From NCBI GenBank assembly GCA_043101605.1, contig JBICIG010000011.1, positions 32,932 to 96,931 on the forward strand: DNA of 64,000 nucleotides, in the 5' to 3' direction. This document shows positions 1-8,191 of this stretch, piece after piece (the first letter of the stretch is position 1; each line of letters starts with the position of its first letter). Below the pieces are notes generated by a model, which worked only from the letters and a program-made list of their open reading frames with translations, was not told the DNA's origin and made no database searches. Origin of the DNA: JBICIG01 sp043101605 (lineage in GTDB: Bacteria > Planctomycetota > Phycisphaerae > Phycisphaerales > UBA1924). Position numbers and translations under genes: made by a program.

Positions 1-228
1 CGACGCGGCCTTTGACTCGGCAATGTTCAACGCCTGGTCCAACGCAACCAGCGCGAGCTGCTTCGAGCCTTCAACAATCAGTTGGTCAACCTTCTCGCGC
101 GTGTCCGGCGAGAGGTTCCGGTAGATCTGCTGCGACGAATAGAGAATCTGAGTTGTCTTCTGCATGTGCCGCGGGTTGCTGACAACCCACTGTCCGACCT
201 GCGCCAGCAACTTGAAGATCTGCTGCAT
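1..228 (-). CDS. Hypothetical protein, C-terminus cut by window edge
   Basis: An open minus-strand frame starts at ATG 228-226 and runs off the left edge without a stop, giving 76 N-terminal residues that begin MQQIFKLLAQVGQWVV. A TGGAGG ribosome binding site lies just upstream (235-240). The peptide is rich in Gln, Leu and Ile and looks helical; there is no signal peptide or obvious membrane span. Codon use is less GC-extreme than in the neighbours (several AAC, ATT, AAG). I do not recognise a family, and the function is unknown. The frame and the ribosome binding site make it likely to be a real gene. Confidence 0.6.
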   Translation of the reverse strand, partial: MQQIFKLLAQVGQWVVSNPRHMQKTTQILYSSQQIYRNLSPDTREKVDQLIVEGSKQLALVALDQALNIAESKAAS

Positions 229-295
229 CGGAAGCCTCCATTGCGGGGCGAAGGTCGCCTCGCCGACGGCGGCATTCTAACTGGGTGCCGGGTGC

Positions 296-318
296 CACTG
301 GCGGCTTGCCCGCCAGTG
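296..318. repeat. Intergenic palindrome, 9-bp stem
   Basis: CACTGGCGG (296-304) and CCGCCAGTG (310-318) are perfect inverted copies around the loop CTTGC. The element sits in a non-coding gap and is flanked by GGGTGCC/GGTGCCA-type words (284-295 and again near 347-353). A related palindrome containing GGCTTGC and GTGCCAC lies at 23252-23306. It has no T-tract, so it is more likely a dispersed intergenic repeat than a terminator. Confidence 0.55.
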
Positions 319-438
319 CTCACGACGATCCTGTCGGTTGACGCCCGGTGCCACCGCATACCGCCCCGGCTCCCAGTGCTTCTTCCCCCAACCTCCCAAC
401 CCCATGCGCAAACCCCACGCCACTCCCCACCCCACACA

Positions 439-466
439 TTGATCCCCCGACGCCCCGCCGTAGCGT
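439..466 (+). promoter_or_regulatory. Candidate promoter, leaderless type
   Basis: TTGATC (439-444), a 16-base spacer and TAGCGT (461-466) resemble a sigma-70 type promoter. The -10 hexamer ends exactly six bases before the ATG at 473 and no Shine-Dalgarno sequence is present, so the transcript would begin at or next to the start codon. Confidence 0.4.
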
Positions 467-472
467 CCCCGC

Positions 473-1477
473 ATGATCGCCATGCAACCACTTCGGGATG
501 AACTCCGACATCCCGCCGATCCGACCACCGGTAGCCCAACCGACCCCACCCCCGAATCCATCCTCACCGACTTCCCCGACCTCGACCCCGACTTCGACCC
601 CATCGCCCTCCTCCGCGATTGGCTCGAAGCCGCCGACCACCTCTCCCTCTTCGACCTCTGCGAGATCCACCGCCTCACGCTCCCGCAACTCGAGCGGCTG
701 CTCGCCCACCCCTTCTTCACCCAGCGCCTCGCCGCCCACGCGCGTCTCTCAAACGCCCGCGCCGCCGCCGTGCGCGCCGCCTCGCTCCCAGCCGCGGCCG
801 CCACCCTCAATCGCATCGCGACCGCGCGCCCCGACACCCGCGACCAGCGCCTCGCCAACGAGTCACAGCGCAAAGCCGCGGCCGCGCTCACACGCGCCGC
901 AACCCGCTCCATCTCAACAGCCGCGGCAGCCCGTCCGCGCAGCCAGCAACCGTCGGACCCTCCGCCCGACGCGTCCCCGCCGCAGCGCCATCCAGCACGC
1001 CCCGCCGATCACTTCCGCAGCGTCAGCACCGCCAGCACCACGAACGCGCCCGCGATCGCCGCGAACGCGAGCTGCACGATCGTCGCCAGCCCGAAGTCGA
1101 TCGACTCGCCCCGCACCAGCGCCGGCACGATCCGCGACAACGAACCCATCACCCCCAGCGCCGCGATCACGATCGCCGCGATGCCCGCCGGCTTGGCCCG
1201 CGCCGGGTTCATCGCCACAAACCCGCACGCCGCGATCGGCACGCCGAAGAACGCCGGGATCATCGAGGTCATGCTCGCCGCCCCCGACGCGATGTACGCC
1301 CCGATTCCAAGCAACACCAGCACCGCCCCGAACGCCACCGCCAACCTGCCCATCGCACCCTCCGATCAAGACTCCAGAGCCGTTCAACCCCCACCGGGTC
1401 GCTCCCGTATTTTTCGCCCCACGGAACGGCCGCGATGCCCCGCCGGATCGAAAATCGGCGCCGCTCCCGCCGCGTAG
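473..1477 (+). CDS. Hypothetical protein with helical N-terminal domain; C-terminal end uncertain
   Basis: The frame starts at ATG 473, directly after the TAGCGT hexamer. Residues about 40-145 look like a genuine helical domain (RDWLEAADHLSLFDLCEIHR, then an Arg/Ala-rich stretch). I recall similar proteins of unknown function in planctomycetes but cannot name a family. Beyond about residue 170 the translation becomes low-complexity Ala/Pro/Thr/Ser and lies antisense to the membrane-protein gene at 1009-1353. All three plus-strand frames are open here, so no earlier stop or simple frameshift shortens it. Either the protein has a disordered tail or the gene truly overlaps its neighbour. Confidence 0.5.
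   Translation: MIAMQPLRDELRHPADPTTGSPTDPTPESILTDFPDLDPDFDPIALLRDWLEAADHLSLFDLCEIHRLTLPQLERLLAHPFFTQRLAAHARLSNARAAAVRAASLPAAAATLNRIATARPDTRDQRLANESQRKAAAALTRAATRSISTAAAARPRSQQPSDPPPDASPPQRHPARPADHFRSVSTASTTNAPAIAANASCTIVASPKSIDSPRTSAGTIRDNEPITPSAAITIAAMPAGLARAGFIATNPHAAIGTPKNAGIIEVMLAAPDAMYAPIPSNTSTAPNATANLPIAPSDQDSRAVQPPPGRSRIFRPTERPRCPAGSKIGAAPAA
1009..1353 (-). CDS. Small integral membrane protein
   Basis: 114 residues with four hydrophobic segments (about 4-25, 30-48, 55-75 and 90-110) separated by short charged loops, ending in LTLRK. The start has a GGAGGG ribosome binding site (revcomp of CCCTCC at about 1359-1364). It is probably an inner-membrane protein of unknown function. The whole gene is antisense to the 3' part of the ORF starting at 473. 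The clean hydrophobic periodicity makes this strand the more convincing coding strand over 1009-1353. Confidence 0.7.
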   Translation of the reverse strand: MGRLAVAFGAVLVLLGIGAYIASGAASMTSMIPAFFGVPIAACGFVAMNPARAKPAGIAAIVIAALGVMGSLSRIVPALVRGESIDFGLATIVQLAFAAIAGAFVVLAVLTLRK

Positions 1478-1560
1478 CAAAACGCCCCTCCGAGATCCGG
1501 AGAGGCGCAAGCGCTCGAACAGCATCCGCGGCGTCCGACCCGCCCCCGAAGACGCCCGGA

Positions 1561-1773
1561 TCAACTCCCTTCCAGTGTGAACCCGATCTTCAGCTTCACC
1601 TGCCAGTGCGCGATCCGCTGGTCCTCGATCTGCGCGCGCGTCTCGACCACCTCCGCCCACCGCATGTTCCGCACGCTCGACGCGGCGTACTCCACCGCCC
1701 GCCGAGCCGCCTCGTCGCTCCCCTTCGCCGAAGACCCGACGATCTCAACCACCTTGTACACATGTTCGGACAT
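1561..1773 (-). CDS. Dodecin family flavin-binding protein
   Basis: 70 residues beginning MSEHVYKVVEIVGSS, with the dodecin signature VVETRAQIED and the closing strand WQVKLKIGFTLE. Dodecins are small dodecameric cytosolic proteins that bind and buffer riboflavin, FMN or coenzyme A. Length and order match the family. I chose the ATG at 1773 because AAAGGAG lies six bases upstream; TTG 1779 and ATG 1776 are in frame but too close to the ribosome binding site. The gene stands alone and precedes a strong hairpin. Confidence 0.93.
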   Translation of the reverse strand: MSEHVYKVVEIVGSSAKGSDEAARRAVEYAASSVRNMRWAEVVETRAQIEDQRIAHWQVKLKIGFTLEGS

Positions 1774-1854
1774 CATCAACTCCTTTCGCTCTCTCGGACC
1801 CTACGCGTCCGAAGTCCACACGGCGAACCGCACACCCAAACCGTTCGCGCACGC

Positions 1855-1890
1855 AAACACCCCTCCGGCGCGGACCGGAGGGGTGTGTTT
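1855..1890 (-). terminator. Intrinsic terminator-like hairpin
   Basis: A perfect 12-bp stem (1857-1868 with 1875-1886, core CACCCCTCCGG/CCGGAGGGGTG) has the loop CGCGGA. Read on the minus strand it is followed by TTTGCG. It sits just downstream of the PEP-CTERM-like gene ending at 1917 and upstream of dodecin, so it most likely ends the former transcript. The T-tract is short. Confidence 0.65.
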
Positions 1891-1916
1891 GACGATTCAC
1901 TCGGTTCCGCGAGCGA

Positions 1917-2564
1917 TCAGCGGCGGCGGCGCGCCATCGCCAGCCCGCCGAGGCCCAGCAGGGCCAGCGAGCCCGGCGCGGGCGTGATGGACACGGCGTC
2001 GAACACGCCGCTCGCGTTGATCGAGCCCATCACCGTGAACGCGACGGCGGCGGTGGTCGTCGTCGCGCCGGTCGTGAACGAGAAGGACTCCCCGGTCCAC
2101 TGGAAGAAGCCGGGCGTGGCGAACATCCGCTGGTCGAGCGTCGCGTTGTTCCCGACATCGACGATCTCGACGACGCTGGTCGCGGCGACATACCCGAACC
2201 GGTCGTCGCTGGCGTGCATGAAGCTGATCGTGTACTGGGTGTTGGGCAGGACATCGAATTCGGCGTAGATCCGGTCGAAGCCGGTGAAGCCGAAGTCGCC
2301 CACGCCGAGCGGGGCGCCGTCGTAGGCACCGCCGTTCTGGAGGAGGCTCGCGTAGTACTCGCCCTCGGCGGCGGGCTTGGCGCCGGTCGCCTGGAAGCGC
2401 TCGCCGTCGGTGTTGGACGCGAACCAGCCGAGCCCGTCGGTATCGGTCGGCGAGAAGCGGATCTCTGAGACCGCCGGCCCCTGCTCGAAGCCGGGGCTGA
2501 CGACATCCGCCGCGGCGATCCCGCTCAGGGCCAGAAGGCCCAGAGCTGCCACTGTGATCTTCAT
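1917..2564 (-). CDS. Exported PEP-CTERM-like sorting-signal protein
   Basis: 215 residues. The N-terminus MKITVAALGLLALSG plus IAAAD is a clear signal peptide. The middle is a beta-rich domain with many Gly, Asp and aromatic residues (DGLGWFASNTDGERF, DFGFTGFDRIYAEFDVLP), resembling the carbohydrate-binding or lectin-like ectodomains common in this class. The C-terminus is a PEP-CTERM-like tail: Pro-Ala-Pro, a hydrophobic helix (GSLALLGLGGLAMA) and the basic end RRRR. In the known system such tails are handled by an exosortase, which is not in this window. A GGGGAG ribosome binding site precedes the start. Confidence 0.85.
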   Translation of the reverse strand: MKITVAALGLLALSGIAAADVVSPGFEQGPAVSEIRFSPTDTDGLGWFASNTDGERFQATGAKPAAEGEYYASLLQNGGAYDGAPLGVGDFGFTGFDRIYAEFDVLPNTQYTISFMHASDDRFGYVAATSVVEIVDVGNNATLDQRMFATPGFFQWTGESFSFTTGATTTTAAVAFTVMGSINASGVFDAVSITPAPGSLALLGLGGLAMARRRR

Positions 2565-2745
2565 GGTTTATCTCCCCACGAGTTGAACGCCCTCCCCCAC
2601 GGAGGGCTGGTGTCAGACTACCCCACGGGTCGGAGCCGCAACAACCCAATTCTTCTAACTCACTCCTGGCTTGATCGAGTCCGAACATCCGGGTGTTTGG
2701 CGAGTGATTGGGAGTCGATCCTTCTGGCCGTCTGGGGGCGGGTGG

Positions 2746-2751
2746 TAGGAT
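2746..2751 (+). promoter_or_regulatory. -10-like TAGGAT, six bases before ATG 2758
   Basis: TAGGAT is separated from the ATG by CGGCCC, with no Shine-Dalgarno sequence. No good -35 is visible. It fits the leaderless pattern repeated in this window. Confidence 0.35.
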
Positions 2752-2757
2752 CGGCCC

Positions 2758-3225
2758 ATGAACGCGATTCAGAAGCTGCGCTCGCTGCATGGCGAGATCA
2801 CGACCTCGGGCAACGGGTTCAAGATCGTGGATGCGTGGGCGACGGTCGGACGGTTGCTGCCGCGGATGCCGGTCGATCCGGCGGAAGCGGCGCGGGTGGT
2901 CGAGGCGAAAGACGCGGCGGGGCTGGATGCGCTGATCGGGCGGCTGGAGCGCCCGTCGGCGCCGGCGGAGGAGGCGGGGCCGGAGTTCCCGGAGAATGAA
3001 CTCGACCACGCGCTGCGCGCGTTCCGCAAGCGACTGAAGGTGCAGCGGCTGGCCGATGAGTCGAAGCTTGGCGGGCGGTACACCTCGGGGGGGCGGAAGA
3101 GCCAGATCGATGCGATCACGCCTCCCGAGGGATTCCCGGCGGCGATCTGGAAGGCTCTGGCGCGAAAGGGACGGCTGGTGGATACGGGGCAGGGCTTCTA
3201 CGCCGAGCCGAAGCCCGGGCCTTGA
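2758..3225 (+). CDS. Hypothetical protein
   Basis: 155 residues, cytosolic, no signal peptide. The N-terminal part (about 1-75) is helical. A central acidic/Pro linker (PSAPAEEAGPEFPENELD) leads to a basic segment LRAFRKRLKVQRLADESKLG and a C-terminal stretch containing TPPEGFPAAIWKALARKGRL. The basic, winged-helix-like C-terminal part suggests nucleic-acid binding, which is only inference. Convergent with the CHAD gene, with no space between the stops. I do not recognise a named family. Confidence 0.65.
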   Translation: MNAIQKLRSLHGEITTSGNGFKIVDAWATVGRLLPRMPVDPAEAARVVEAKDAAGLDALIGRLERPSAPAEEAGPEFPENELDHALRAFRKRLKVQRLADESKLGGRYTSGGRKSQIDAITPPEGFPAAIWKALARKGRLVDTGQGFYAEPKPGP

Positions 3226-4176
3226 TCAATCGTGGTTGGTGCGCGGGGTGGGGTCGGCGGCTTCGGTGGCTTGGATGATGCCGCGCTCGCCGCGGCGCCA
3301 GGCGCGCCAATAGAGGCGCCAGCGGTCGACGAGTTGCTCGGGGGCTTCGGCGAGCAGGCGGTCGGCGAGTGGCTCGGCGCGGGCGGCGAGTTCGAGCGAG
3401 CGGCGATCGAGCAGGGCGAGAAAGGCCTGGACGGTGTCGGGGTCGGCGAGGTCGGGTGTGCGCACGATGGTGTCGCGGAGGACGACGAGGTCGTGCTCGT
3501 CGCCGAGCAGTTCGGCGAGGTCGTGGGCCATCTCGCGGCGGGCGTGCATCTGTTGGGGCCAGATGCGATCGAGGAGCCTGGTGTGGTACCAGTGGTCCTT
3601 GATGCGCTTGCGCCACTCGTGGCGCTGTTCGGGGGGCGTGCCGGGGGCGGCGCGGTCCTCGCGAGCGCGGCGGTAGGTCCTGGCGAGGCCCTTCTCGAGG
3701 GCGGCGAAGCCCTTGGATGAGAGCTTCCAGGACTTGGCGCGTTTGCGGATGTCGGCGAGGCGTGCGCGGGCCTGGTCGAGGCGGTCGCCCGGGTCGATGC
3801 GTTCGGCGAGTTTGTCGCTGCGGCGGGTGAGCGCGGCGCGGATGGGCGCGAAGGCCTGGCGGTTGACCTGTGAGGCGTGGTGGTCGAGGAGCTTGTCGTA
3901 GGTGGCGGCGCGGACATCGGCATCGCGCAGCGGGGCAAGAAGCCGGGCGGTGTCGCGCAGGAAGCGGTTCTCGGGGGAGGAGTCGGCGAGGGAGCCTCGC
4001 ACGAGCCGGAGCAGGGCGCGGACCTTCTTGCAGCGCTTGCGGACCTGGTGGACCTTGTCGTCGACGGGGAGCGACGGGTCGTCGATCTCGCGGATGGCGC
4101 GGGCGAGTTGCTCGCGGGCGATGCGTCGGACGGCGTGGGCGGTGGATCGGTCGTGCGACCGGAAGCGGTAGGGCAT
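3226..4176 (-). CDS. CHAD domain protein
   Basis: 316 residues of a CHAD (conserved histidine alpha-helical) domain, built of two four-helix bundles with conserved His and basic residues. The visible signature is VDDKVHQVRKRCKKVRALLR near residue 40, matched in the second half by HEWRKRIKDHWYHTRLLDRI. Family knowledge: CHAD proteins bind inorganic polyphosphate through these basic surfaces and often sit with CYTH triphosphatases or polyphosphate kinase. None is nearby here, so this is a stand-alone copy. GGGAGG precedes the ATG. Confidence 0.92.
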   Translation of the reverse strand: MPYRFRSHDRSTAHAVRRIAREQLARAIREIDDPSLPVDDKVHQVRKRCKKVRALLRLVRGSLADSSPENRFLRDTARLLAPLRDADVRAATYDKLLDHHASQVNRQAFAPIRAALTRRSDKLAERIDPGDRLDQARARLADIRKRAKSWKLSSKGFAALEKGLARTYRRAREDRAAPGTPPEQRHEWRKRIKDHWYHTRLLDRIWPQQMHARREMAHDLAELLGDEHDLVVLRDTIVRTPDLADPDTVQAFLALLDRRSLELAARAEPLADRLLAEAPEQLVDRWRLYWRAWRRGERGIIQATEAADPTPRTNHD

Positions 4177-4242
4177 GGCGCCTCCCGGGGAACGATGCGG
4201 GGGCGCGGGTCGGGAGTCAAGCCCCGCGTGTGGATGGAGGCG

Positions 4243-4455
4243 TCAGCGGGCGTCTTCGCGTAGGGCGTCGCTGCAGTCGCGTGCGGCGCGGGCCTCGACG
4301 AGATGGCCCTTGCGGAGGTGGCGCCACGCCAGGAGGCGGTAGCCGGCGGCGAGGCCGCGGGGGCGTCGTCGGGGGTTGGCGTCGGCTCGGCGGGAGACGC
4401 GGGGGGCCCGGATGCGGGGGGTGTGGAAGACGATCGGAAAGGCGATGGTGCTCAT
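4243..4455 (-). CDS. Small basic hypothetical protein
   Basis: 70 residues, very Arg-rich (pI clearly basic), beginning MSTIAFPIVFHTPRIRAPRV. The start has GGGAGAACTCCG upstream, an acceptable ribosome binding site. The C-terminal part (RHLRKGHLVEARAARDCSDA) could form one amphipathic helix. No known domain is seen. It lies between the CHAD gene and the cupin gene on the same strand. Confidence 0.45.
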   Translation of the reverse strand: MSTIAFPIVFHTPRIRAPRVSRRADANPRRRPRGLAAGYRLLAWRHLRKGHLVEARAARDCSDALREDAR

Positions 4456-4545
4456 CGGAGTTCTCCCGATTGGGGTTGCTCCGGAGCATGCGTTGGCGTG
4501 GGCGTGGGGGGGCAGATGGGGATTGCCGTGGGGTGATTGGAGGGG

Positions 4546-4989
4546 TCAATCGGCGGCGATGCGCATGCCGAAGCGTTCGATGAGGTCGGCGGCGAGGGCG
4601 AGATCGGGCTCGGTGTTGCGTGGGAAGGCGCGGTCGCAGGCGGCGAAGAAGTGCTCGATGCCGCCGGGCGTGGTGGTGACGAGGATGTTGGCGGGGGCGG
4701 CGGTCGGAGTGCGGAACTGGTGGGGCTGGAGGCGAGGGGCGAATGCGGAGTGTCCGGCGGGGACGCGGGTGGTGACTCCTGCGACGGTGACATCTATCTC
4801 GCCGGTGAGGACATGGAAGATCTCGTCTTCGTAGAGGTGGAGGTGGGGGACGACGGCCCAGTTGCCGGGGACGGCGATGCGGGTCATGGAGCAGGCGCCG
4901 CGGGTCTGTTCGGCCGAGAGAAGGACCTCGACCTCGGTGCCCATGACATGGAGATGGCGGTCGACGGGCGTTTGGATGGTGGCGGGCAT
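4546..4989 (-). CDS. Cupin domain protein
   Basis: 147 residues forming a single cupin barrel. Motif 1 is PHLHLYEDEIFHVLTGEI (two His, a Glu and a third His-like position for metal), and motif 2 is around VPAGHSAFAPRLQPHQF. Small cupins bind a divalent metal and act as sensors, isomerases or dioxygenases; the substrate cannot be told. The ATG at 4989 (MPATIQTP) is chosen because upstream codons give a low-complexity Pro/Arg stretch. No strong ribosome binding site is visible. Confidence 0.85.
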   Translation of the reverse strand: MPATIQTPVDRHLHVMGTEVEVLLSAEQTRGACSMTRIAVPGNWAVVPHLHLYEDEIFHVLTGEIDVTVAGVTTRVPAGHSAFAPRLQPHQFRTPTAAPANILVTTTPGGIEHFFAACDRAFPRNTEPDLALAADLIERFGMRIAAD

Positions 4990-5246
4990 GGGGAGTTGGC
5001 CTTGGCCGGGGGTTGGTTTGGCGCGTCTCCGCCGGCCCGGAGCGCGGAGGGATGTTTGGAGGGGAGGGAGAATCGTGTCAAGAGTTGGTTTGAAAGCAGG
5101 GGGAGGTGCACGGCGGCGAGTGGATGGCGCATGTTCGTTCCGAGCGGGTCCGGTAGGCTGCCGAGTGGCGGGCTTTGTTTGATCCCGGGCTGACTGAGGT
5201 TCTGGTGCCGGCGCTGGGGCGCGGGCGATCATCTAAGGAGCAGGGC

Positions 5247-5960
5247 ATGCGACGACTGACGACGATGGTGCTGGCGAGCGGGCTTGCGGCGGGTGCGGCG
5301 CTGGCGGGGCCGGGGGATCGGAAGCCGTTTGAGCGGGTGAGCCTGGACGGGCTGACAACCGAGACGCAGCTTGCGGCGGAGCCGACCGAGGGGATGAACC
5401 TGGTGTGGTGGATCCCGCACGAGTTCTGGCAGGTGAGCCTGGCGCAGGACCCGACGGTGGGGGAGGCGGATCGTGCGGCGATGGACGAGGCGTTGTCGCC
5501 GTATTTTGTGATCGGTGTGGTGCGCGCAGACATCTCGCAGTTTGGCGAGTTTCGTTTCCACAACAAGAGCGAGGTGGCCTCGTCGATGAGCGTGAGCTAT
5601 GTCGGCGAGGACGGACGGACGGTTCGGCTGGAGCCTTCGCAGGCGCGTTCGGGGGACGCGGTGATGGTGCTGAACATGCTGGCGCCGATGCTGTCGGCGG
5701 CGATGGGGAGCATGGGGGAGAACTTTCACCTGTACCTGTTCAAGAACCAGGGCGTGGACGGGAAGCCGATCGTGTCGGCGTACGAGGCGGGGCGGCTGCG
5801 GGTGGACCTGAAGAGGCATCGGAGCGAGGCGGGGGGGCGGATTGATTTTCAGTTGCCGCTGGACTCGCTGTATGAGCCTTTCGTGTGCGAGAAGTGCTCG
5901 CGGGAGGGGCATATCTCGTGGAACTACTGCCCCTGGGACGGGACGCGGCTGAAGGATTGA
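5247..5960 (+). CDS. Exported protein with C-terminal zinc-ribbon-like cysteines
   Basis: 237 residues. MRRLTTMVLASGLAAGAALA is a signal peptide, and AAGGAG eight bases upstream fixes the start at 5247. The body is soluble, with a Trp-rich WWIPHEFWQVS segment near residue 50 and a beta-rich domain (FRFHNKSEVASSMSVSYVGE). The end carries CEKCSREG and, nine residues later, CPWDGTRL, a three-cysteine zinc-ribbon-like motif that is unusual in an exported protein. A TAGGCT hexamer at 5154-5159 may be the -10. Function unknown. Confidence 0.75.
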   Translation: MRRLTTMVLASGLAAGAALAGPGDRKPFERVSLDGLTTETQLAAEPTEGMNLVWWIPHEFWQVSLAQDPTVGEADRAAMDEALSPYFVIGVVRADISQFGEFRFHNKSEVASSMSVSYVGEDGRTVRLEPSQARSGDAVMVLNMLAPMLSAAMGSMGENFHLYLFKNQGVDGKPIVSAYEAGRLRVDLKRHRSEAGGRIDFQLPLDSLYEPFVCEKCSREGHISWNYCPWDGTRLKD

Positions 5961-5984
5961 AGCGAGCGGATGTGGAATGCCTGG

Positions 5985-6011
5985 CGGGCCCTGCGGGAGC
6001 GGGGCCCGTTT
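5985..6011 (+). terminator. Possible intrinsic terminator
   Basis: CGGGCCC (5985-5991) pairs with GGGCCCG (6002-6008) and is followed by TTTG, 25 bases after the stop at 5960. The stem is 7 bp with a 10-base loop and the T-tract is short, so support is moderate. Confidence 0.4.
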
Positions 6012-6131
6012 GACTTCTGACGCGGGCGGCGGGGATGCTGAAAGCGCTGCGGCGGAAACCCCAAGGGTGGCTCGTGGGGCGTGGCCTGCGTGGGCCGCGG
6101 CCGGGGCGCTGCATTTAGAGAGGACTGTTCC

Positions 6132-8183
6132 ATGACCATCCGCCGAGGTTCGTTGCTGACTGTGCCGACTGTTGCGTTGCTGCTGGCGTGCTCGGCGGGA
6201 CGGGCGTGGGCGCAGGCGGAGGAGGCGACGCCGCTGGCGATGGGGGATCGGTACGAGTGGACGCTGGGGGCGGGGGAGGAGCGGTCGTTCTCGCTGGAGC
6301 TTGCGGCGGATCAGTTCGTGATCGGCACGGCGGATCAGGTTTCGGTGGATGTGGTGGTGACGGTGGTGGGGCCGGACGGGGAGGAGATCGGTCGGTTCGA
6401 TGGGCCGGCGTCGGGGTGGGAGGTGTTCCGGTTCGAGTCCGACGAGGCGGGCGTGTACACGGTGAGGGTGTCGCCGTTTGAGGACGGGGCGGGGGCTGTG
6501 GCGGTGTCGCTGATTCTGAGCGAGCCGATCGCGGACGAGCCGGGTGAGCGGGTGAAGCAGTTGGTGGCGGTGTACGACCTGCCGGGGATGCCGGGGGGCG
6601 CGATTGCGGTGGTGGACGACGGAGAGGTGATCTTCTCGCACGCGTTCGGGCTGGCGAATCTGGCGTATGAGATTCCGTTCACGCTGGACACGCCGACGAA
6701 CATCGGTTCGACCTCGAAGCAGTTCACGGCGTTTGCGATCTGCCTGCTGGTCGAGCGTGGTGAGGTGTCGCTGGACGATGACATCCGGACCTACATCCCG
6801 GAGCTGCCGGAGTTTGATCAGGCGGTGACGATCCGGCATCTGCTGACGCACACGAGCGGGTACCGGGAGTTTCTCAACGCGTTGCTGCTGGCGGGACGGC
6901 GGCTGGACCGGGGTGACTCGATCGATCGGGAGGAGTTGATCGCGATCGTGCAGCGGCAGCCGGAGCTTCAGAACGAGCCCGGGGCGGACTGGAACTACAA
7001 CAACACGGCGATCGGGCTGCTCGCGGAGGTGGTGGCGCGGGTGACGTGCGAGCCGTTCGATGTGTGGGTGAAGGGGAACATCTTTGAGCCGCTGGGCATG
7101 GACGACTCGGTGGTGAAGTCGTCGCAGGATCAGATCATCGCCGGGGCGGCGATGGGGTATGCGCCGGCCGAGGGTGGCGGGTTCAGGAATTCGCGGGACC
7201 TCGGGGCCTCGATGGGGGCGGGTGGGATCTACGCGAGCGTGAACGACCTGGTGAAGTGGATGAGCAACTATCGCTCGCCGACGGTCGGGAGCACGCGGGT
7301 CGTGGACCTGATGACGACGAAGTATGTGCTGAACAGCGGTCGGGAGACGAACTACGGGTTCGGGCTGTTCCTGGATGAGCAGCGCGGGCTGGAGCGGATC
7401 CAGCACGGCGGGGCGGACTCGGCGCACCGGTCGCAGTTCGTCTATTACCCGGAGATCGACGCGGGGGTGATCGTTCAGAGCAACAACGCGACCTTTGCGG
7501 CGGATGTGGCGTTCGACATCGCCGAGCGGTTCTTCGGGGATGAGATGGAGGCCGAGGGCGCGGCCGAGGAGGCGGAGGTCGCCGCGGCGGATGGGGATGA
7601 GGACGCGTTCGATGCGGCGTCGTTCGATGCGGAGAGCTTTGATCGGTTTGCGGGTCGGTACGAACTCGAGGAGGTGCCCGGGTTCGTGATGACCTTCTCG
7701 AGGGAAGGGGAAGACCTGTTCGTGCAAGCGACGCGGCAGCCGAAGCTGGCGATCGAGCCGGTGTCGGCAACGCGGTTCCGGATCCAGCGGGTGAACGCGG
7801 AGGTGGAGTTCGAGGTGGCCGACGACGGGAGCGTGCCTTCGCTGATGCTGCATCAGAACGGGGAGCATCCTGCGAAGCGGCTGGGCGAGGAGCCCTGGTC
7901 GCCGAGTACGGAGGAGCTTGAGGAGTATGCGGGGCGGTACTTCAGCGAGGAGCTGGAGGCGTTTTACACGGTGTCGGTGGAGGAAGGGAAGCTGATGATT
8001 GCGCACCGGCGGTTCGAGCCGGGTGAGTTGAAGGCTGGCGAGAAGGATCGGTTCACGGGCCCGATGCCGGTGGCGCAGGTGGCGTTTGAGCGGGATGACG
8101 AGGGGCGGGTGACCGGGCTGATCGTGGGGAACGGCCGGGTGCGCGGGATCCGTTTCGAGCGATGGGAGGGGGTCGGCCGATAG
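6132..8183 (+). CDS. Exported serine beta-lactamase-fold hydrolase (class C/PBP-like)
   Basis: 683 residues. A signal peptide (about 1-27, ending AWAQ) precedes a PPC-like beta domain (about 38-130) and a beta-lactamase/transpeptidase-like domain (about 140-480). The catalytic motifs are visible: STSK at 193-196 (Ser nucleophile, Lys base), YNN at 289-291 and HGG further on. Two copies of a lipocalin-like C-terminal module follow, starting near FAGRYELEEV and YAGRYFSEEL. Such enzymes are periplasmic or secreted esterases or D-aminopeptidases rather than true beta-lactamases; the substrate is unknown. The ribosome binding site AGAGAGGA supports the ATG at 6132. Confidence 0.9.
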   Translation: MTIRRGSLLTVPTVALLLACSAGRAWAQAEEATPLAMGDRYEWTLGAGEERSFSLELAADQFVIGTADQVSVDVVVTVVGPDGEEIGRFDGPASGWEVFRFESDEAGVYTVRVSPFEDGAGAVAVSLILSEPIADEPGERVKQLVAVYDLPGMPGGAIAVVDDGEVIFSHAFGLANLAYEIPFTLDTPTNIGSTSKQFTAFAICLLVERGEVSLDDDIRTYIPELPEFDQAVTIRHLLTHTSGYREFLNALLLAGRRLDRGDSIDREELIAIVQRQPELQNEPGADWNYNNTAIGLLAEVVARVTCEPFDVWVKGNIFEPLGMDDSVVKSSQDQIIAGAAMGYAPAEGGGFRNSRDLGASMGAGGIYASVNDLVKWMSNYRSPTVGSTRVVDLMTTKYVLNSGRETNYGFGLFLDEQRGLERIQHGGADSAHRSQFVYYPEIDAGVIVQSNNATFAADVAFDIAERFFGDEMEAEGAAEEAEVAAADGDEDAFDAASFDAESFDRFAGRYELEEVPGFVMTFSREGEDLFVQATRQPKLAIEPVSATRFRIQRVNAEVEFEVADDGSVPSLMLHQNGEHPAKRLGEEPWSPSTEELEEYAGRYFSEELEAFYTVSVEEGKLMIAHRRFEPGELKAGEKDRFTGPMPVAQVAFERDDEGRVTGLIVGNGRVRGIRFERWEGVGR

Positions 8184-8191
8184 AGCCGGGC

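Noticed and set aside
5229..8006. A 925-codon minus-strand open frame
   Set aside because: It is antisense to the hydrolase gene and its neighbours, its translation is Arg/Pro/His-rich with no domain, and high GC explains its lack of stops.
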